A stretch of DNA of 64,000 bases from Isoetes taiwanensis (taxonomy: Eukaryota; Streptophyta; Lycopodiopsida; Isoetales; Isoetaceae): positions 1,880,844-1,944,843 of the forward strand of contig JAJEKV010000130.1 in the NCBI GenBank assembly GCA_021234155.1. Direction: 5' to 3'. The position numbers and the translations under genes are program-made. The first letter of the stretch is position 1. Each line of letters starts with the position of its first letter. Positions 11,681 through 23,332 of this stretch are shown here, one piece after another. The notes under the pieces were generated by a model. It was not told the DNA's origin. It did not search any database and saw only the letters and a program-made list of their open reading frames with translations.

Positions 11681-12266
11681 CTTTAGTCCCGTGGCCTCTC
11701 CGGTAATGACTATTCATGCATACGACGGACCAGGCTCAAGAACAAGGATCCACAAAAAGCCGTGGTCGGGCCAAAGGCTCAGCAGAAGACCAAGCAGCAG
11801 ACCACGCACTGGGGCATACTGGCATCAAAAAGGAGGCGCCAGACAAGGATTGACGTCGTCCACCGTCAGCGGCCAGCTGATTCTAGGTGACTTCCAAGAG
11901 GCACCGCCATTCCTCCTGAATCGGGCCCCCTTCCCGGTGAGTCGGCACCGAGATCAGTCAGAGTGTCATATTGGGCCAAAGGCCATTGTACTATATATAT
12001 GAGTAGAGCTAGCACATGAGTTTTAGATGAGTTTTGAGTCTTGTCTCATTTCGGGTCTTCTCTCGATTAGAGAGCTCATGTATGTTCATCATTGATATCA
12101 AGGAAGCTTATCATTTTCCTCTCATTGTTCTCTTTTGTTCCTCGCTTTCACCTTCTTGTTCTTCTTGCAAATCCCGCTGCGGACATAGTCCCCGGATTCT
12201 CCTGTTAGATCCAAGGGTCCTCACAGAGGGTGCCTTGCAGGAGTTCTCCAACCTGCACCCCAAACA
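11681..12266 (+). repeat. 5' LTR of the gypsy element
   Basis: Aligned with 22006-22597 almost end to end. The best-conserved block is the promoter region around 11970-12130, including GAGTAGAGCTAGCACATGAG. It ends in CCCCAAACA like its partner. The expected TG start has decayed to CT. The sequence just after it does not begin with TGG, so the primer-binding site is unclear. Confidence 0.88.
11991..12000 (+). promoter_or_regulatory. LTR TATA box
   Basis: CTATATATAT, conserved at the same place in the 3' LTR (22323-22331), preceded in both by GGGCCAAAGGCCATTGTA. The palindrome GGGCCAAAGGCC just upstream may be part of the promoter. Confidence 0.6.
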
Positions 12267-12399
12267 CCGCCGCCGGGTCTCTCCTTGATTTTTCCTTTCT
12301 TCGTCGCCATGTCCGTCCAAATTTCACGCCAAGAAGAACTCTTTCCTGTGACGGGCGTCCCGCTTTGAGCGCCATCATCGGCGGGAAGCTGTTCAAGAC

Positions 12400-14090
12400 A
12401 TGTATGGATCTCTTTATGACATTGAGGGAGGCCACATTCGGCCTAGGGCTCGGCCGGCGCCACCCACCCCTCGTCATGTCTCGGCCCAAGTTCCCCGCCA
12501 AGCTGCAAACATTGCTCACAGCCTCGGCCACCTCATCACTATCGAGCCCCTATCATGCTCAACCTTCTCAACCTTACTTTCATACCCCAGAACATGCCTA
12601 CATCCATCATTGCCTGGCCATACCATCTGCCTTCACAACCATCATCTCCCCGGTGGGCAAGGATATCCACATGTCTTTTTTGCTCTTCCTGTTTACAATC
12701 TTACGCACCTCAAAACCAATGCTCAGCACCTCCAAGACCACCTCCTCGTGACACCCCTTCATCGTGGTCCTTCGTGCACCATGCCACCTCCAACTCCACC
12801 TCAATATAATCCCTATCCAAATTCTGTTCAGCCAAGCACTTTCACCTCTACCTTTCGTGACGCTTTTGCTGACCTATCCAACCTTTGGCAACACGAAGGC
12901 AAACCTTTTAGACCAAAGTGCTCAGGCCCACATGGAAGAATTTGAGGCTCTGGCTGTCCTAAATGGTCATGCACAACCTCAACTGAAATTCCATATTTTT
13001 TCCACCACACCGCGGTTCCTCATCAATGGCTCATGTCAAACAAAAGCCACCGAAACAAGATTGGTCGAAATGAGAACTGCTTTTTTCTCACTATGGGACC
13101 ACGGATGATGATCAACTTCATCTCAAGCAACTCAATGACCTTCAACAAGTGCCCACGAGTCCGCCCGGGATTTTTGCAGATCGCCTTTTCACATTCTCGG
13201 CAGAAACTCAAGGAGTACCCTACATAGAGCCGGATCTTTGGTCCGGTTTCTCCAAGGACTTCCTCCAAATTTATCCGACTTCATGACTCGAATACCGCGC
13301 CAAGACTTTGAGCAAAAGCTATCGACCTTTGTCAATCACTTCACCAATGTTTCCTCCCCGTGGGCGGGCTCTTCAGAGCTCCTTTCATTCCACCCGCCAT
13401 GGTTCCACGACCGCCGTCCAACCTCAACACGCCAATCATAGCCTTGCAATGATCTCGTGCCATATCCGCAAAATATCAAGGCCACTTTACGTAATGAGTA
13501 ACTTCACCAATGGCCCGCCTCATTGTAAAAGATGCAACATGTGCATCATGCCACGGAAGAGTGCACTCACACTCATCCTACACCGCTCCGCAACAAACCG
13601 GTTTATCAAGTGCAAACCACACCTCAAGAACAATCGCAATATCAGCAACCACCAATGCAGCAACCCAATCAACTCTATCGCAACAGGAGCCACAACGGGC
13701 CCCAACACACGCCCTCCTTTGATCCTTCTAAAGCCGATTGCTATCACCGCCACGAATGGGGTCATACCACCACGGCATGTCCTCAACTTCCACAAGTTCG
13801 TGCATGCCTTCCCGGCACCAATCGTACCATCGGTCCGCCACGGCTTACTAACTCTGGATTGCCAATGGCAAACAAGGCCCGCGACTGTTCTTCTAAGCCA
13901 CCTCGCTGGCGCCCTCGGAATCACGCTTATCAACCAGCTCCGCCAATCAACCTCGATGGATCAACAAGCACAGGAAGAAATTTTTTTCAAAATTCGGTAG
14001 CCAAATTGGGTTGGTTTGGTTTCACGCCGCACCGGGCCACGCCCTTAACCATTATTCCTCATGGCACGCGAACCCGCTTTTGCGAATGAC
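12400..14090 (+). pseudogene. gag-like region of the gypsy element
   Basis: Frames around 12780-13430 give a capsid-like stretch with LNDLQQVPTSPPGIF and a later LPPNLSDF-type segment, broken by shifts. A Gln/Pro-rich part around 13560-13720 leads to a zinc-knuckle remnant at about 13735-13785, CYHRHEWGHTTTACP. This fits C-x2-C-x4-H-x4-C with the second Cys changed to Arg. Gag would form the particle and bind RNA. Stops and shifts make it non-functional. Confidence 0.65.
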
Positions 14091-14439
14091 ACCATTCCTC
14101 ATGAAGAGGAAAAAAAGGTTCACTTTGCACTCACTTGGAGAAACTCATGCCACATGTCATGCCTAAAGTTCGCCAAAGCATTTTGAACCTCATGCAAGCC
14201 GCCAAGGCCGCCGTTGGCTAATGTTCATGCCACCACTAGAGCTCAACAAATACAAGAAGCGCCTTCCATCGCCTCAACCTCCACGCCTCGACATATCCAA
14301 ATATAGCCGCAGAGGTTGATCTACTCAAAGAAGTTGCCGCTTCGCTACCACGCACTCCAAAGACACTCGTGGATCCAGCAGATCCTTTTTCTCATGTGCC
14401 TCTCGAACTCCAAGAGGAACCGCAAAAATCAAAATTCCT

Positions 14440-16060
14440 TTAAGTCCGGCAACAATTTTGAAACTCGTCCCCGCTCTCAAGGACCAGCTTACACTCTCGA
14501 CCCCTTTTTGGTTGGGGCTGTTGCTACCTCTACACCCACGGGTCCATGCCACGGTGGGCAATCAACAAGTCAACCATGTACAAATTGATCGGAGGTAGCG
14601 CAGCTTAATCTCATCACGGATAAACTCCAAAACAAATGGGCATCAAACAACTCTATCGCGGCCCCCATATGACATCAAATTGGCTAATGGCCATATCACG
14701 AGACCTCAAGGCGCCACTTCTTCACATCAACATTGGTGATCTCGATTCCCCTTGAATTTGGTGTTTGGAAGGCTGGAGAAGATCCGTGATTATGAAATGT
14801 TGGTCGGCAGACCTTTTTCTCCGCCAGGCCAAGAGCATCCATTACCGGGCCACGGATCGCTTAGTCATCACCGATGGTCACCTCAATGCCACTATGGACC
14901 TGAAAACCGTAAAATCATTTCGGTCGACAATGCTGAACCCTCTCTCCGGCACCGATTCTCGGGGACGCCAAAAAATCTATCAAGTTCGTGCTCCACCAGC
15001 CGAAATCCTCCATCCTACCCCAATATGCCGATCCTTGGGGAGAAATGACTCTTGATCGTAACCAGGCCGTGGGTGCCTTGTTTGACCCTTACCTTGCTCC
15101 TTGCAATCGCATCCAACGTGGTTGATCACTTTTCGTGATGCCGAACCTCCCGCAGCCTCCTCCAGATGTACACGCCGTCGCCATGAAGCAACCTCGCTGA
15201 TGAAATTCAGCAACCTCTCTTCTTCACCACGCAGAGTGCCATGCATCCCTGTCCATGCTTCAACCTCCTGCCATATTGTCTGTGACACGGAAGTTATCCC
15301 ACATATTCAGACTCTCGTCGTAGATTGTGGACGGGCAACAATCACCGTCCACATTGCCGCAAATCTTCCGACACCCTATCGTATCAGGCAGGCCACGCCT
15401 TCAAAAGTTCAAACACATTTTCACCGAGCTACGAGACCTTCGGGAATCAACAAAACCTTGGGGAACTCACCATTCCTACCAAATCTGATGCCCGCCCAAG
15501 ATAGCAACGGTCTGGCTCAACCCCACTACCGCGATCGTCAAGGCGAAATTGACAAACTCCTTGCCGCAGTTTGATCTATGAGGTCAAACATTCTGATGGG
15601 TGAGCCCCATCGTCATTGCACTCAAACACAATGGTAAGATCCGGCTTTGCATGGACTACCAAAACTAAATCAGGCCACGGAGCGTGATCATTTTCCACTT
15701 CCCTTCACGCACTGTGTTCTAGAAGAGGTTGCCGGACATGAGATGTACTCCTTCATGGATGGTTTTTCCGCTACAATAAGATCCCAATCAAAGAATCTGA
15801 TCAACTCAAGACTACTTTCACCACCCCTGTAAGCACTTTTGCCTACAAGGTGGTTCCTTTGGATTATCAAACTCTCCATCAACGCTTCAACAGATCATGC
15901 TCTCGCTTTTCATGATTTTATGAAGGAAAATCCTTCTTACAAATTTTTCAAGATGACTTCTCTCGCCTACAGTTCCATGGCTGACCATTTGGATAAATTG
16001 GAACTCGCCTTCAGAAATGTGATGAGTCCGCATTAGTCTCAATCCCGAAATGCACCTTTT
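14440..16060 (+). pseudogene. Protease and reverse transcriptase region (gypsy)
   Basis: A protease C-terminal-like phrase DYEMLVGRPF lies near 14790-14820. The reverse transcriptase follows: WVSPIVIALKHNGKIRLCMDY (about 15595-15665), then DHFPLPFT, then YSFMDGFS (A motif, about 15740-15770). After these come FAYKVVPFGLSN-like sequence with STLQQIM (about 15838-15900) and FQDDFS with the catalytic Asp pair (about 15940-15960). ADHLDKLELAF and a SLNPE-like phrase follow. These are Ty3/gypsy hallmarks. At least six frame changes are needed to read through. Confidence 0.8.
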
Positions 16061-16199
16061 TGCGCCACTTCGTGTTCGTTAGGGACACGTTGTCGCCAGT
16101 GCTGTATCACCACGATCCTCGCCAAAATCAGTTGTGTGCTCAAAGCTCAAGCACCAACCAATATCAAGGAGATACGCCTTTCCTCGGGTAAGGTCAATT

Positions 16200-16750
16200 A
16201 TTACCCACCTTCATTCCCCGGACTTGCAACCATTGCATCCCATTCATAAACTCACGGGTGATGAATCCACCGGCTTGGAATTCCCGTAAGGATGCCGCTT
16301 CCAACAGCTTGAAGCTCTTGCTTACTCGTGCCCCGGTTCTTGTTCCTCCTCAATGGGACAAGCCTTTCACGCCCATGTCGATGTCTCGGGCGCTATTGGA
16401 GCCGTTTTTTTCAAGAATATGATGCGATTAATCGACAAACCAAAACCGATATGCCAAATTTAAAACTCAATTCTGCTGAGCGCAACTACTCGCCACAGAA
16501 TGCGCGAGGCCTTGGGTTTAATTTTTCGTGTCCAACGCCATCACTATCTTTTAGGGCAAATCGATCAAATTTTTGTTGACCACCAAGCACCCTTTATTTG
16601 ATCAACAAATCCACTTCCACGGGCCGCATTGCTCGTTGTCCTCCTTCCGCAAGAATTTGCACCTTTGAAATTGTTCACAAGGCGCGTGCAAATCTCATGT
16701 TGTCCCGGATTATCTTTCACGATCCACACCGATGATCCCTCCATAATCGA
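16200..16750 (+). pseudogene. RNase H region (gypsy)
   Basis: FHAHVDVSGAIGAVF (about 16357-16405) carries the first catalytic Asp context. It is followed by LNSAERNYS-like sequence (about 16465-16500) and FVDHQAPF-like sequence (about 16570-16600) near the expected LIN-K phrase. The order and spacing match gypsy RNase H. The frame is shifted several times. Confidence 0.7.
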
Positions 16751-16929
16751 GTCTCGCACGCCTTTTCCCCGACGCCAACTCTTTTCGGTCACGGCAACGC
16801 CACATTGGTTCCACAATTTTCAGCAAGATCTCCTCACGGGAGCTCTTCCACCGCAGGATGCCACGCCTTCTCTGCCAGCGACAATCCCGGCCGACATCAA
16901 TTTCTCCGCTGAGGTCCGCGGACTACACC

Positions 16930-17934
16930 ATGGTTGCAGCCATCTTTACAAAAGGGTAAGGATACCATCCTTCGACGCCGTGTTCTCCCTCATGAGGTCC
17001 CGCATATTGTCCGAGAAGCCCATGAAGGGCCTGGTGGTCATTTTCATGGTGACACCACAAAGACGCAAAAATCCTTCTTGCTGGTTATTTTTGGCCCACG
17101 CTCTTCAAAGACGCCACGCCCACGCCAGACGCGTGATGCTTGCCATGTGGGACGCCCACGCCTGCGATGCTCTTCCCTTGACGCCGGTCGCCACGCCCAC
17201 TTCCTTCAAAGAAATGGGGATGGATTTTGTGGGACCCATCGATCCTCCCCGCGCTGCACACCCGCGCTCGCTACATTCTCGTTCTCACCGACCACGCACA
17301 AATGGGCGGAAGCTTGCGACTTCCGCACAACATTGCGGCAAGCACAGCCAAGGTCATCTATCAAGAAATCATCACGCTTTTGGCTGCCCCACCGGAGCTG
17401 GTCGATGATCGCGGTGTCCATTTTATCAATCATACCATCAAGGAACCGACGGATTATCTCCTTGATACATCATCACAAGAGCACACCTTACTATCCTCAA
17501 GGGAATGGTTTGGCGAAAGCACCAACAAAACTCGGTCACAATTCTCAAGAAAATTTGTGACGCTTCGCGACCGATTGGCAAACCAAGCTTCCCTACCGTT
17601 TTTGGGCTTACAATACTTGTTTCAAAATAGCTACAGTCACACTCCTTTCAAATTGGTTTATGGTCAAGAAGCTCTCATGCCGCTTTGAATATATCCTTCC
17701 AACTCTCCGTTTTCAACCGGCTACAGCCCATAATCCGCTTCTTTGACTCAAAGAAAGGGTTTATCAATTGAACAGTTGGATGAACTTAGAAGGGATGCTT
17801 ATATTCGTGTTCTTCATGGACAACGGTTGCAAAAATCTTTACATGATAAACGCCTCAAGACAAAAAAACATTCAAAAGAAGGAGATTTGGTTCTTCTTTA
17901 TGATTCTCGGTACAAAAATTTTCCTGTAAGCTAA
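16930..17934 (+). pseudogene. Integrase region (gypsy)
   Basis: The N-terminal zinc-finger part reads LRRRVLPHEVPHIVREAH followed by GGHFHGDTT (about 16965-17060). The core shows MGMDFVGPIDPP (about 17215-17250), ARYILVLTDHA (about 17270-17300), a VDDRGVHF phrase with the second Asp (about 17400-17425) and TPFKLVYGQEALMP (about 17640-17685). The C-terminal part has KEGDLVLLYDSRYKNFP up to 17934 and then a GPYQIV phrase. Integrase would insert the cDNA. Frame changes near 17220 and 17560 disable it. No chromodomain follows. Confidence 0.8.
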
Positions 17935-18880
17935 AGTTTCATGGCTTGGCCCTTATCAAATTGTTCAGTGGTGCAACCCAAATTTTCAACCGGGCTGAAG
18001 TTAGATGGAACTCCATTACCTACACCGGGTTAATGGCTTTCGCCAAACCATTTCATACCACGTAAAGTGAAAATCAACAAACGATGTTGTTCCGCATACA
18101 AACACAAATGATAGTGACTAAACCAATGCGCATATTTATATTATAGGTGGAATTTTTTAAAAATGTGGGCACAGCCCAAATTATTTCCGCTATGGGCACT
18201 CGCCCTATATACAAAACGGGCTCAGAGCCTATCTACTAAGTCCTAAGAAGAAAAAACACTCTACTCCGGTTTAGGAAAGGTAGGTGATACGCCAGGATGT
18301 GGTAGAGATTACGCTTCGGGTCCCAAATAAGGTGCGAATCACCTCCATCCCGCTGGTCTTCGGATCGGGATGCTCGGCCATCCCGCACACCACCGGCCCA
18401 TCGCCAGGCCACGCTTGTGGCAACGCCCGAGGTCCGCACAATCCATCTTGCGGTAATCCACTCCAAACAGTTTGAAGGCATAGTGCAGTGATCATGCAAA
18501 CCAAGAAGACATATACCGAAGCGCCATCCGGATGTCTTCGCTTCACTCCCTCGGTTCGTTTTATATAGCCAACCGAGGAACTCCTTGTCGACGTGGACCA
18601 ATCAAAAATCGCCAACGCGTGTTTGCAATGCAAGGCAAGTTTCTAAAGTGAGAATCTTTTCTCCCACAAAGATATCTAGCCATGGTACCTTCCCCGACAC
18701 ATTCGCTTTTAATGAGATCCCACTTCGAAGCTGCGGCATTAAATGACATTCCTTCTTTTCACGCCTCGGCCAACATTAATGTAAGGCCCTTTTGCCATCT
18801 GTCCCATCGTGATCATTCTCTCCGCCTCATCTCAACTGCCCTTTGTTTCTCCCTTTGCTGCTTGGGGACTTAGCCAAATT
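17935..18880. other. Spacer between integrase and 3' coding region
   Basis: Integrase tail remnants fade by about 18060. A GGTGGAATTTTTTAAAAATG stretch at 18147-18166 resembles a polypurine-like or terminator-like region. The opposite-strand frames at 18236-18633 overlap each other and show no domain. Confidence 0.4.
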
Positions 18881-21560
18881 TTTGCCTCTCAATCACCTCC
18901 TTCGTGATCTATCGACACTGCATCATCAATCGGTGCGGTTTAAGCCTCATCATGCCCCTTCGCTTCCATTTATACGCCCTTAAACCTTTTGCCTCTCTCA
19001 GCGCCTTCGCCCCTCCGCTCTCCGCTCCCGCTTTGTATCACCGTTCTTTTCTCGCTCTTTGCTATGGCTTCGCACCCAAATTTCCTACACTTCAAGCTCT
19101 TGCTCCTGTGGAACCGCTCTTTTCGAAGTCGATATCCTTCTTGACGCCCACTTTTCGTGGAAGCCCTTTGTTGGCCCCGGTCATGTGAAGTCGCTGAACG
19201 CCCGGAAGCTTTATGCCTTCTCACAAATGGAACTCCCGCTCCAAATCCGCACCAATTAAAGCGGTTCATCGCTCACATCGTCAACAACCCGAATGGATAC
19301 GCCATCGTAGTCGATGGCACCACCATTATCTTGACCCAAAGACCTTGATTTCTGATGTATTCCATATTCCTTTGCAAACCCCTTTGTTTATCTTGGGCTG
19401 CCTTTACAGATCTCGATGTCACCGAGTTTGGTGCTCCCCACGAACATACATCGCCTGACAAATATTGCCAAGACCCATGAAACTTTTGTTAAGTTTCGTG
19501 GCGAAAGAAGTTCCTTGGGTATTCTATCAAGAACACCCATATCAATAAGCCTTTCTATAATTTAGGGATCTCACGCTTATCCGCCTCCAAATCCACCACA
19601 TTGATTGGCCCCAATTGTTGTTCTCCGCCTTCTTCAAGAAGTCGACCGTCTTAGGGCTGCCCCTTTCTATCTCCGAAGTTTCGTGGGTGGCCATCTTCAA
19701 AGCCATCATCCGTCATTACTTTCCTCCTTCACCTCCTAATTCTCATGATTCCACTCAGCAGTCCCTTCCTCGAACTCACCAAGTTGGCACTTCACGCCTT
19801 TCTTCTTCTGGTCATGTCAAACTTCCGCACACGCATGTCACTGTCTCCTCCTCTACAGAAACAAAGCACTCCAGTTCTCAACATGTCTCTCAAACGTCAC
19901 AAACAAGGCAATAGCAGGCTCCACCACCTCCGCACCCTCGCCAGCTGTTGTATCAATATCAGCAGGATGTTCAAGCTGCTGCTCTCAAGTTACAAGAATC
20001 CCAGGAAGCTCTCATGAATGGGGTTCAAAACGCCCCGAGGCCTCCGACGCGTTCAAAGAGACCTTCAAGCCGCAACCACGCAAGTTCATACTGAGACCCA
20101 CTTCAAGACAAGCACGAGGTTTTTACAGTCTTGAGGATCTAAAGGCTGCCCAAAATCAGAATAGTCTGCTTGCCGATCAGCAGGCTCAATTGCAGATCAC
20201 CATTCAGGAATTATTGGAGCAGGTCAAGGCAAGAGAGACTCTCTTGGCTGACAAGGATAAAGACATTGCCAAGCTGGACACGCTGTATACAGAACTCTCT
20301 CGGCATTACAACACTCAAGCCCAAGACCTTAACAGCCGTGACACTCAAATTGCCTCTTTGAAGCTCAGCTTTCGCCAGACCTCTCGACCACATCCTCCAA
20401 GATCAGCTACTTGAGGTTCGTAAACGAAAATTCTTTTGATGACGCTGAGATTGCCATGCTTCGACTCAATGTTCCTGGGCAATCCTCCTCATATGCCACG
20501 ACTTCTCAGAAACGGGTCCGTGACCAGTCACGCCTTCTGTTAGAAAAGGAGAACCGGATCCGTGACCTTGAACAACAGCTACAAAGAAGCCATTCGGGTC
20601 ACGATGAGGCTCGCACTAAACTTGACGGCTATGTTACCATTGCTCTCAACCCCGCTGCTGACTTCCCCTCGCTCCTTCCAGCTTATCTGATTATGTGGTT
20701 GCCCGACGCCACCTCTTTCTTCTGAAGTGGCATGGGGCTGACGGACCTGTTGATGTTCCCCTGTGCACTGCAGATTTTCTTCGAATATGGCCCGACCTCT
20801 CTATTGAAGACAAAGGTTTATTCTGTGCCCTTTTAGTCTTTGATCTCATTCACTGTGCAGATCCGGATTTCATCACCTTCAGAGGTGTTCAGCCAATGGC
20901 GTACATTTTTCATGATTTCTATCTGGCTGATACACAGGACAAATTTCGGGATGGGCCACATCGGAACTTTCGTGGTGACCTCCAACCGCTCACCGGTTGC
21001 TTTTGGATAACAACCCCTATCACAGTTCGATCATGCTCGTACCACACTCCTTCATCAAGAGTACATGCCTCGAGCTTGCTCATCATTTGCCTCTCCGGGC
21101 AAGCTGAAACGCTGCAACAGATAAGGAAGTATTTGGGACATCCCGAGGATCTTCCCTTTGCACAAGTTTATATGCAGCACTTGGCAGGTTACAATCAACT
21201 GCGTGCTCTTCTGGATAGCAAGACAGTCCCCACGGGTTGGGATAGCCCTCCCAGATACTCTCAGCTCCCTCGCTTCGTTTGGGACCATTGGTGCAAAGCT
21301 CTTGATCAAGACCTTGTCCGTGGAATTCGGGGAGCGAGCTCAGCACCACGCCCCTGCATGGCCCCTCTCCATATGCTTCCTGGGTGTCCCTCCACGCCCC
21401 TGTGTTCCTCACCTCTGATTATGCCTCCCCTTTTGGACCAAGGTCATGGATGGCCATGCTTGGATGGACTCCTCAGATCTCGACGGATCTCCCGGTGGGA
21501 TCCCGCTTTGTTCGGCCCTCCCAATTGGGAGGATGGTGCCACCCCTTGATAACACTACAA
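18880..21560 (+). pseudogene. Extra 3' coding region of the gypsy element with coiled coil
   Basis: Around 19280-19400 the frames give NPNGYAIVVDGTTIILT then ISDVFHIPL-like sequence. This is the layout seen in the extra plant-transposon-type ORFs of some large gypsy elements. About 20170-20640 reads as a coiled coil: LEQVKARETLLADKDKDIAKL, later EKENRIRDLEQQLQRS. A single long frame then runs 20695-21549 (284 codons, no ATG conservation known), with KWHGADGPVDVPLCTADF at its start and a region of mixed helices. The protein family is not recognised. Its place between integrase and the 3' LTR implies an element-encoded accessory protein, whose role is unknown. Confidence 0.5.
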
Positions 21561-21990
21561 ATTGGATCTATATTGCTAATGAGCGTGGTTGGCAACGCCC
21601 GCTGATGCTATTCATGGTCTTGACACCTTCTTCGAGAATCGCCGCCTCCCCCCCTTGATACACCGCAAGCCGGGTTTTTTACGTCTTTGCTCTCAAATGC
21701 ATCCTGGTCGAGCTCTTTAAATCAGCAGCGGCCCCATCTTTCACTTTAACTGAATGCCGGCGATCCGCCTTCGGTCTTCTCAAGCCCATGCCGCCCTTGA
21801 AGACATGGTGCGCTCTAATTTCCTCATTGATGCCGATCCTGCCCTTTGGGCTCAACACTCCTCCCCTCTTCAAATACGCCCAGGATCTCATTGGCACTTA
21901 CCATAATGGTGCCCGTCCTCACTCCCGTGAGGATCACTTTCGTGACCGGGCTTCCCCCCTCGAAAACACTTCCTCCTTTTCTTGGTGAGT

Positions 21991-22005
21991 GTAGTTTGGT
22001 GGGAG
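21991..22005 (+). other. Polypurine tract of the gypsy element
   Basis: GTAGTTTGGTGGGAG directly precedes TGTTAG, the first bases of the 3' LTR. Position and composition fit the plus-strand primer. Confidence 0.6.
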
Positions 22006-22597
22006 TGTTAGTCCTGCGGCCTCCCGGGTATGCAGACTATTCATGCATCTGACGGACCAGGTCAAGAACAAGGATCCACAAATGGGCCGTGGTGGGTCGT
22101 CAAAGGCTCGCCAGAAGACCAAGCAAAGACCACCCAGCTCAAAGCAGCCACCGGCCAAAAAAGGAGGCGCCAGACAAGTGACGGCCTGTCACCGCCTTCG
22201 TCGGCGTCAAATGTGATTCTAGGCACTTCAAGAGGCACCGCCAAAGATTCCTGCAAATCAGGCCTCCTTCCGTGAGCGCGAGATCGATCCCGAATGTCTA
22301 TATTGGGCCAAAGGCCATTGTACTATATATATGAGTAGAGCTAGCACATGAGTTTTAGATGAGTTTTGAGTCTTGTCTCATTTCGGTCTTCTCTCGATTG
22401 CGAGAGCTCATGTATGTTCATCATTGATATCAAGGAAGCTTATCATTTTCCTCTCATTGTTCTCTTTTGTTCTGTTTTCACCTTCTTGTTCTCTTCTTGC
22501 AAATCCCGCGTGACATAGTCCCCGGATTCTCCTGTTAGATCCAAGGGTCCTCACAGAGGGCTGTCTTGCAGGAGTTCCCGAACCCAGACCCCAAACA
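22006..22597 (+). repeat. 3' LTR of the gypsy element
   Basis: Begins TGTTAGTCCTGCGGCC and ends CCCCAAACA. It aligns with 11681-12266 with indels spread along the length. It contains the TATA-like run at 22323-22331 and the conserved block around 22300-22470. Confidence 0.9.
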
Positions 22598-23332
22598 TAC
22601 ACCAAGGAATCTTAGTAGTTGATGGCATCTCGCCCCACCACATGAGGCAAAGGTAAGCTGGACTACTATCTTAATATAAACTTGAGCGCCTGCCTGATTG
22701 AGTATGCCATATCATAAACCTCGGGGTATCCCACTTTTGCTTTGAGGAAATTGGGCTGTGGCTGACAAATTTACCTCTTCTAGATGCCTCACTAGTCCCC
22801 ACAAATGCATATCTGTGTGCAGAACTTAATAGGGCACCCAATTGCTTCCCTGAGGGGCTTCATTTTCCACAACATTGGCCTTTTTCTCCAGTAGGCTACC
22901 CTTCCATTAAATTGGGCGCCTGCCCAATTTACACGAGGGGTATCTTAACTACGTTCAACTTCGCACCAAATTGGGCGGATGCCCAATTTACTCTAAGGAC
23001 ACCACGACTTCCTTGGACGGAAGACTTGGGCAGGAGTAAATTGGGCGGGCGCCCAATTTGGTGTGCGTAGGGATCCGGCCAAATTGGGCGGCCTCTCTGA
23101 TGCAACCGTCTCTTCAGCCCCAAGTCTCGCCATGAGTGTTAATGGTTTCACCATGGCCCAGCTAGGGAAATTGGGCGGACGCCCAATTTCAGCTCGGCAG
23201 AGTCTAAATTCCATGTGAAATTTTGCTGGGCCCATGTTCTAACACTACTTTCCAGTTGTCAGGGGAATTATTATGGCAATCTAACAAAGCACTGCTTTCG
23301 AGTTCCCCGGTCCCGCACCCCATTTTGCGTAG
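22598..23332 (+). other. 5' end and intron 1 of the ParB/methyltransferase-like gene
   Basis: Upstream coding-like sequence (one frame gives GILVVDGISPHHMRQ) ends at a strong donor, AAAG/GTAAGC, at 22652/22653. The intron would run to the TTTGCGTAG acceptor at 23332. Its body carries four full palindromes and one half copy. The gypsy 3' LTR ends only about 55 bases before the donor, so the 5' part of the gene is cut off here. The phase across this junction is not settled. Confidence 0.45.
22908..23190. repeat. Palindrome cluster 1 (TTGGGCG-type hairpins)
   Basis: Full palindromes lie at 22908-22931, 22968-22989, 23038-23059 and 23167-23190, with a half copy at 23081-23093. The consensus is three A, then TTGGGCGGGCGCCCAA, then three T, forming a stem of about ten base pairs with a tiny loop. 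At 23167 the arms extend to GAAATTGGGC and its complement. All sit inside intron 1. Confidence 0.92.

Larger units (their letters stand above)
11681..22597 (+). mobile_element. Ty3/gypsy LTR retrotransposon, complete but degenerate
   Basis: Two direct LTRs of 586 and 592 bases bound a 9.7-kb interior with gag-, protease-, reverse transcriptase-, RNase H- and integrase-like segments in gypsy order, then a further long coding-like region. A purine stretch abuts the 3' LTR. The LTRs differ by many substitutions and small indels, and every frame is broken, so the copy is old and inactive. The region of about 4 kb between integrase and the 3' LTR is typical of Tat-type plant gypsy elements with an extra ORF, which is my tentative placement. 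No chromodomain was seen after its integrase. Confidence 0.88.

Noticed and set aside
13520-13933. 137-codon minus-strand ORF
   Set aside because: It is antisense to the gag zinc-knuckle region and contains no recognisable motif.
18236-18633. Minus-strand ORFs of about 120 codons in the gypsy interior
   Set aside because: Two overlapping frames in the same stretch, no domain, located between integrase and the 3' coding region of the opposite strand.
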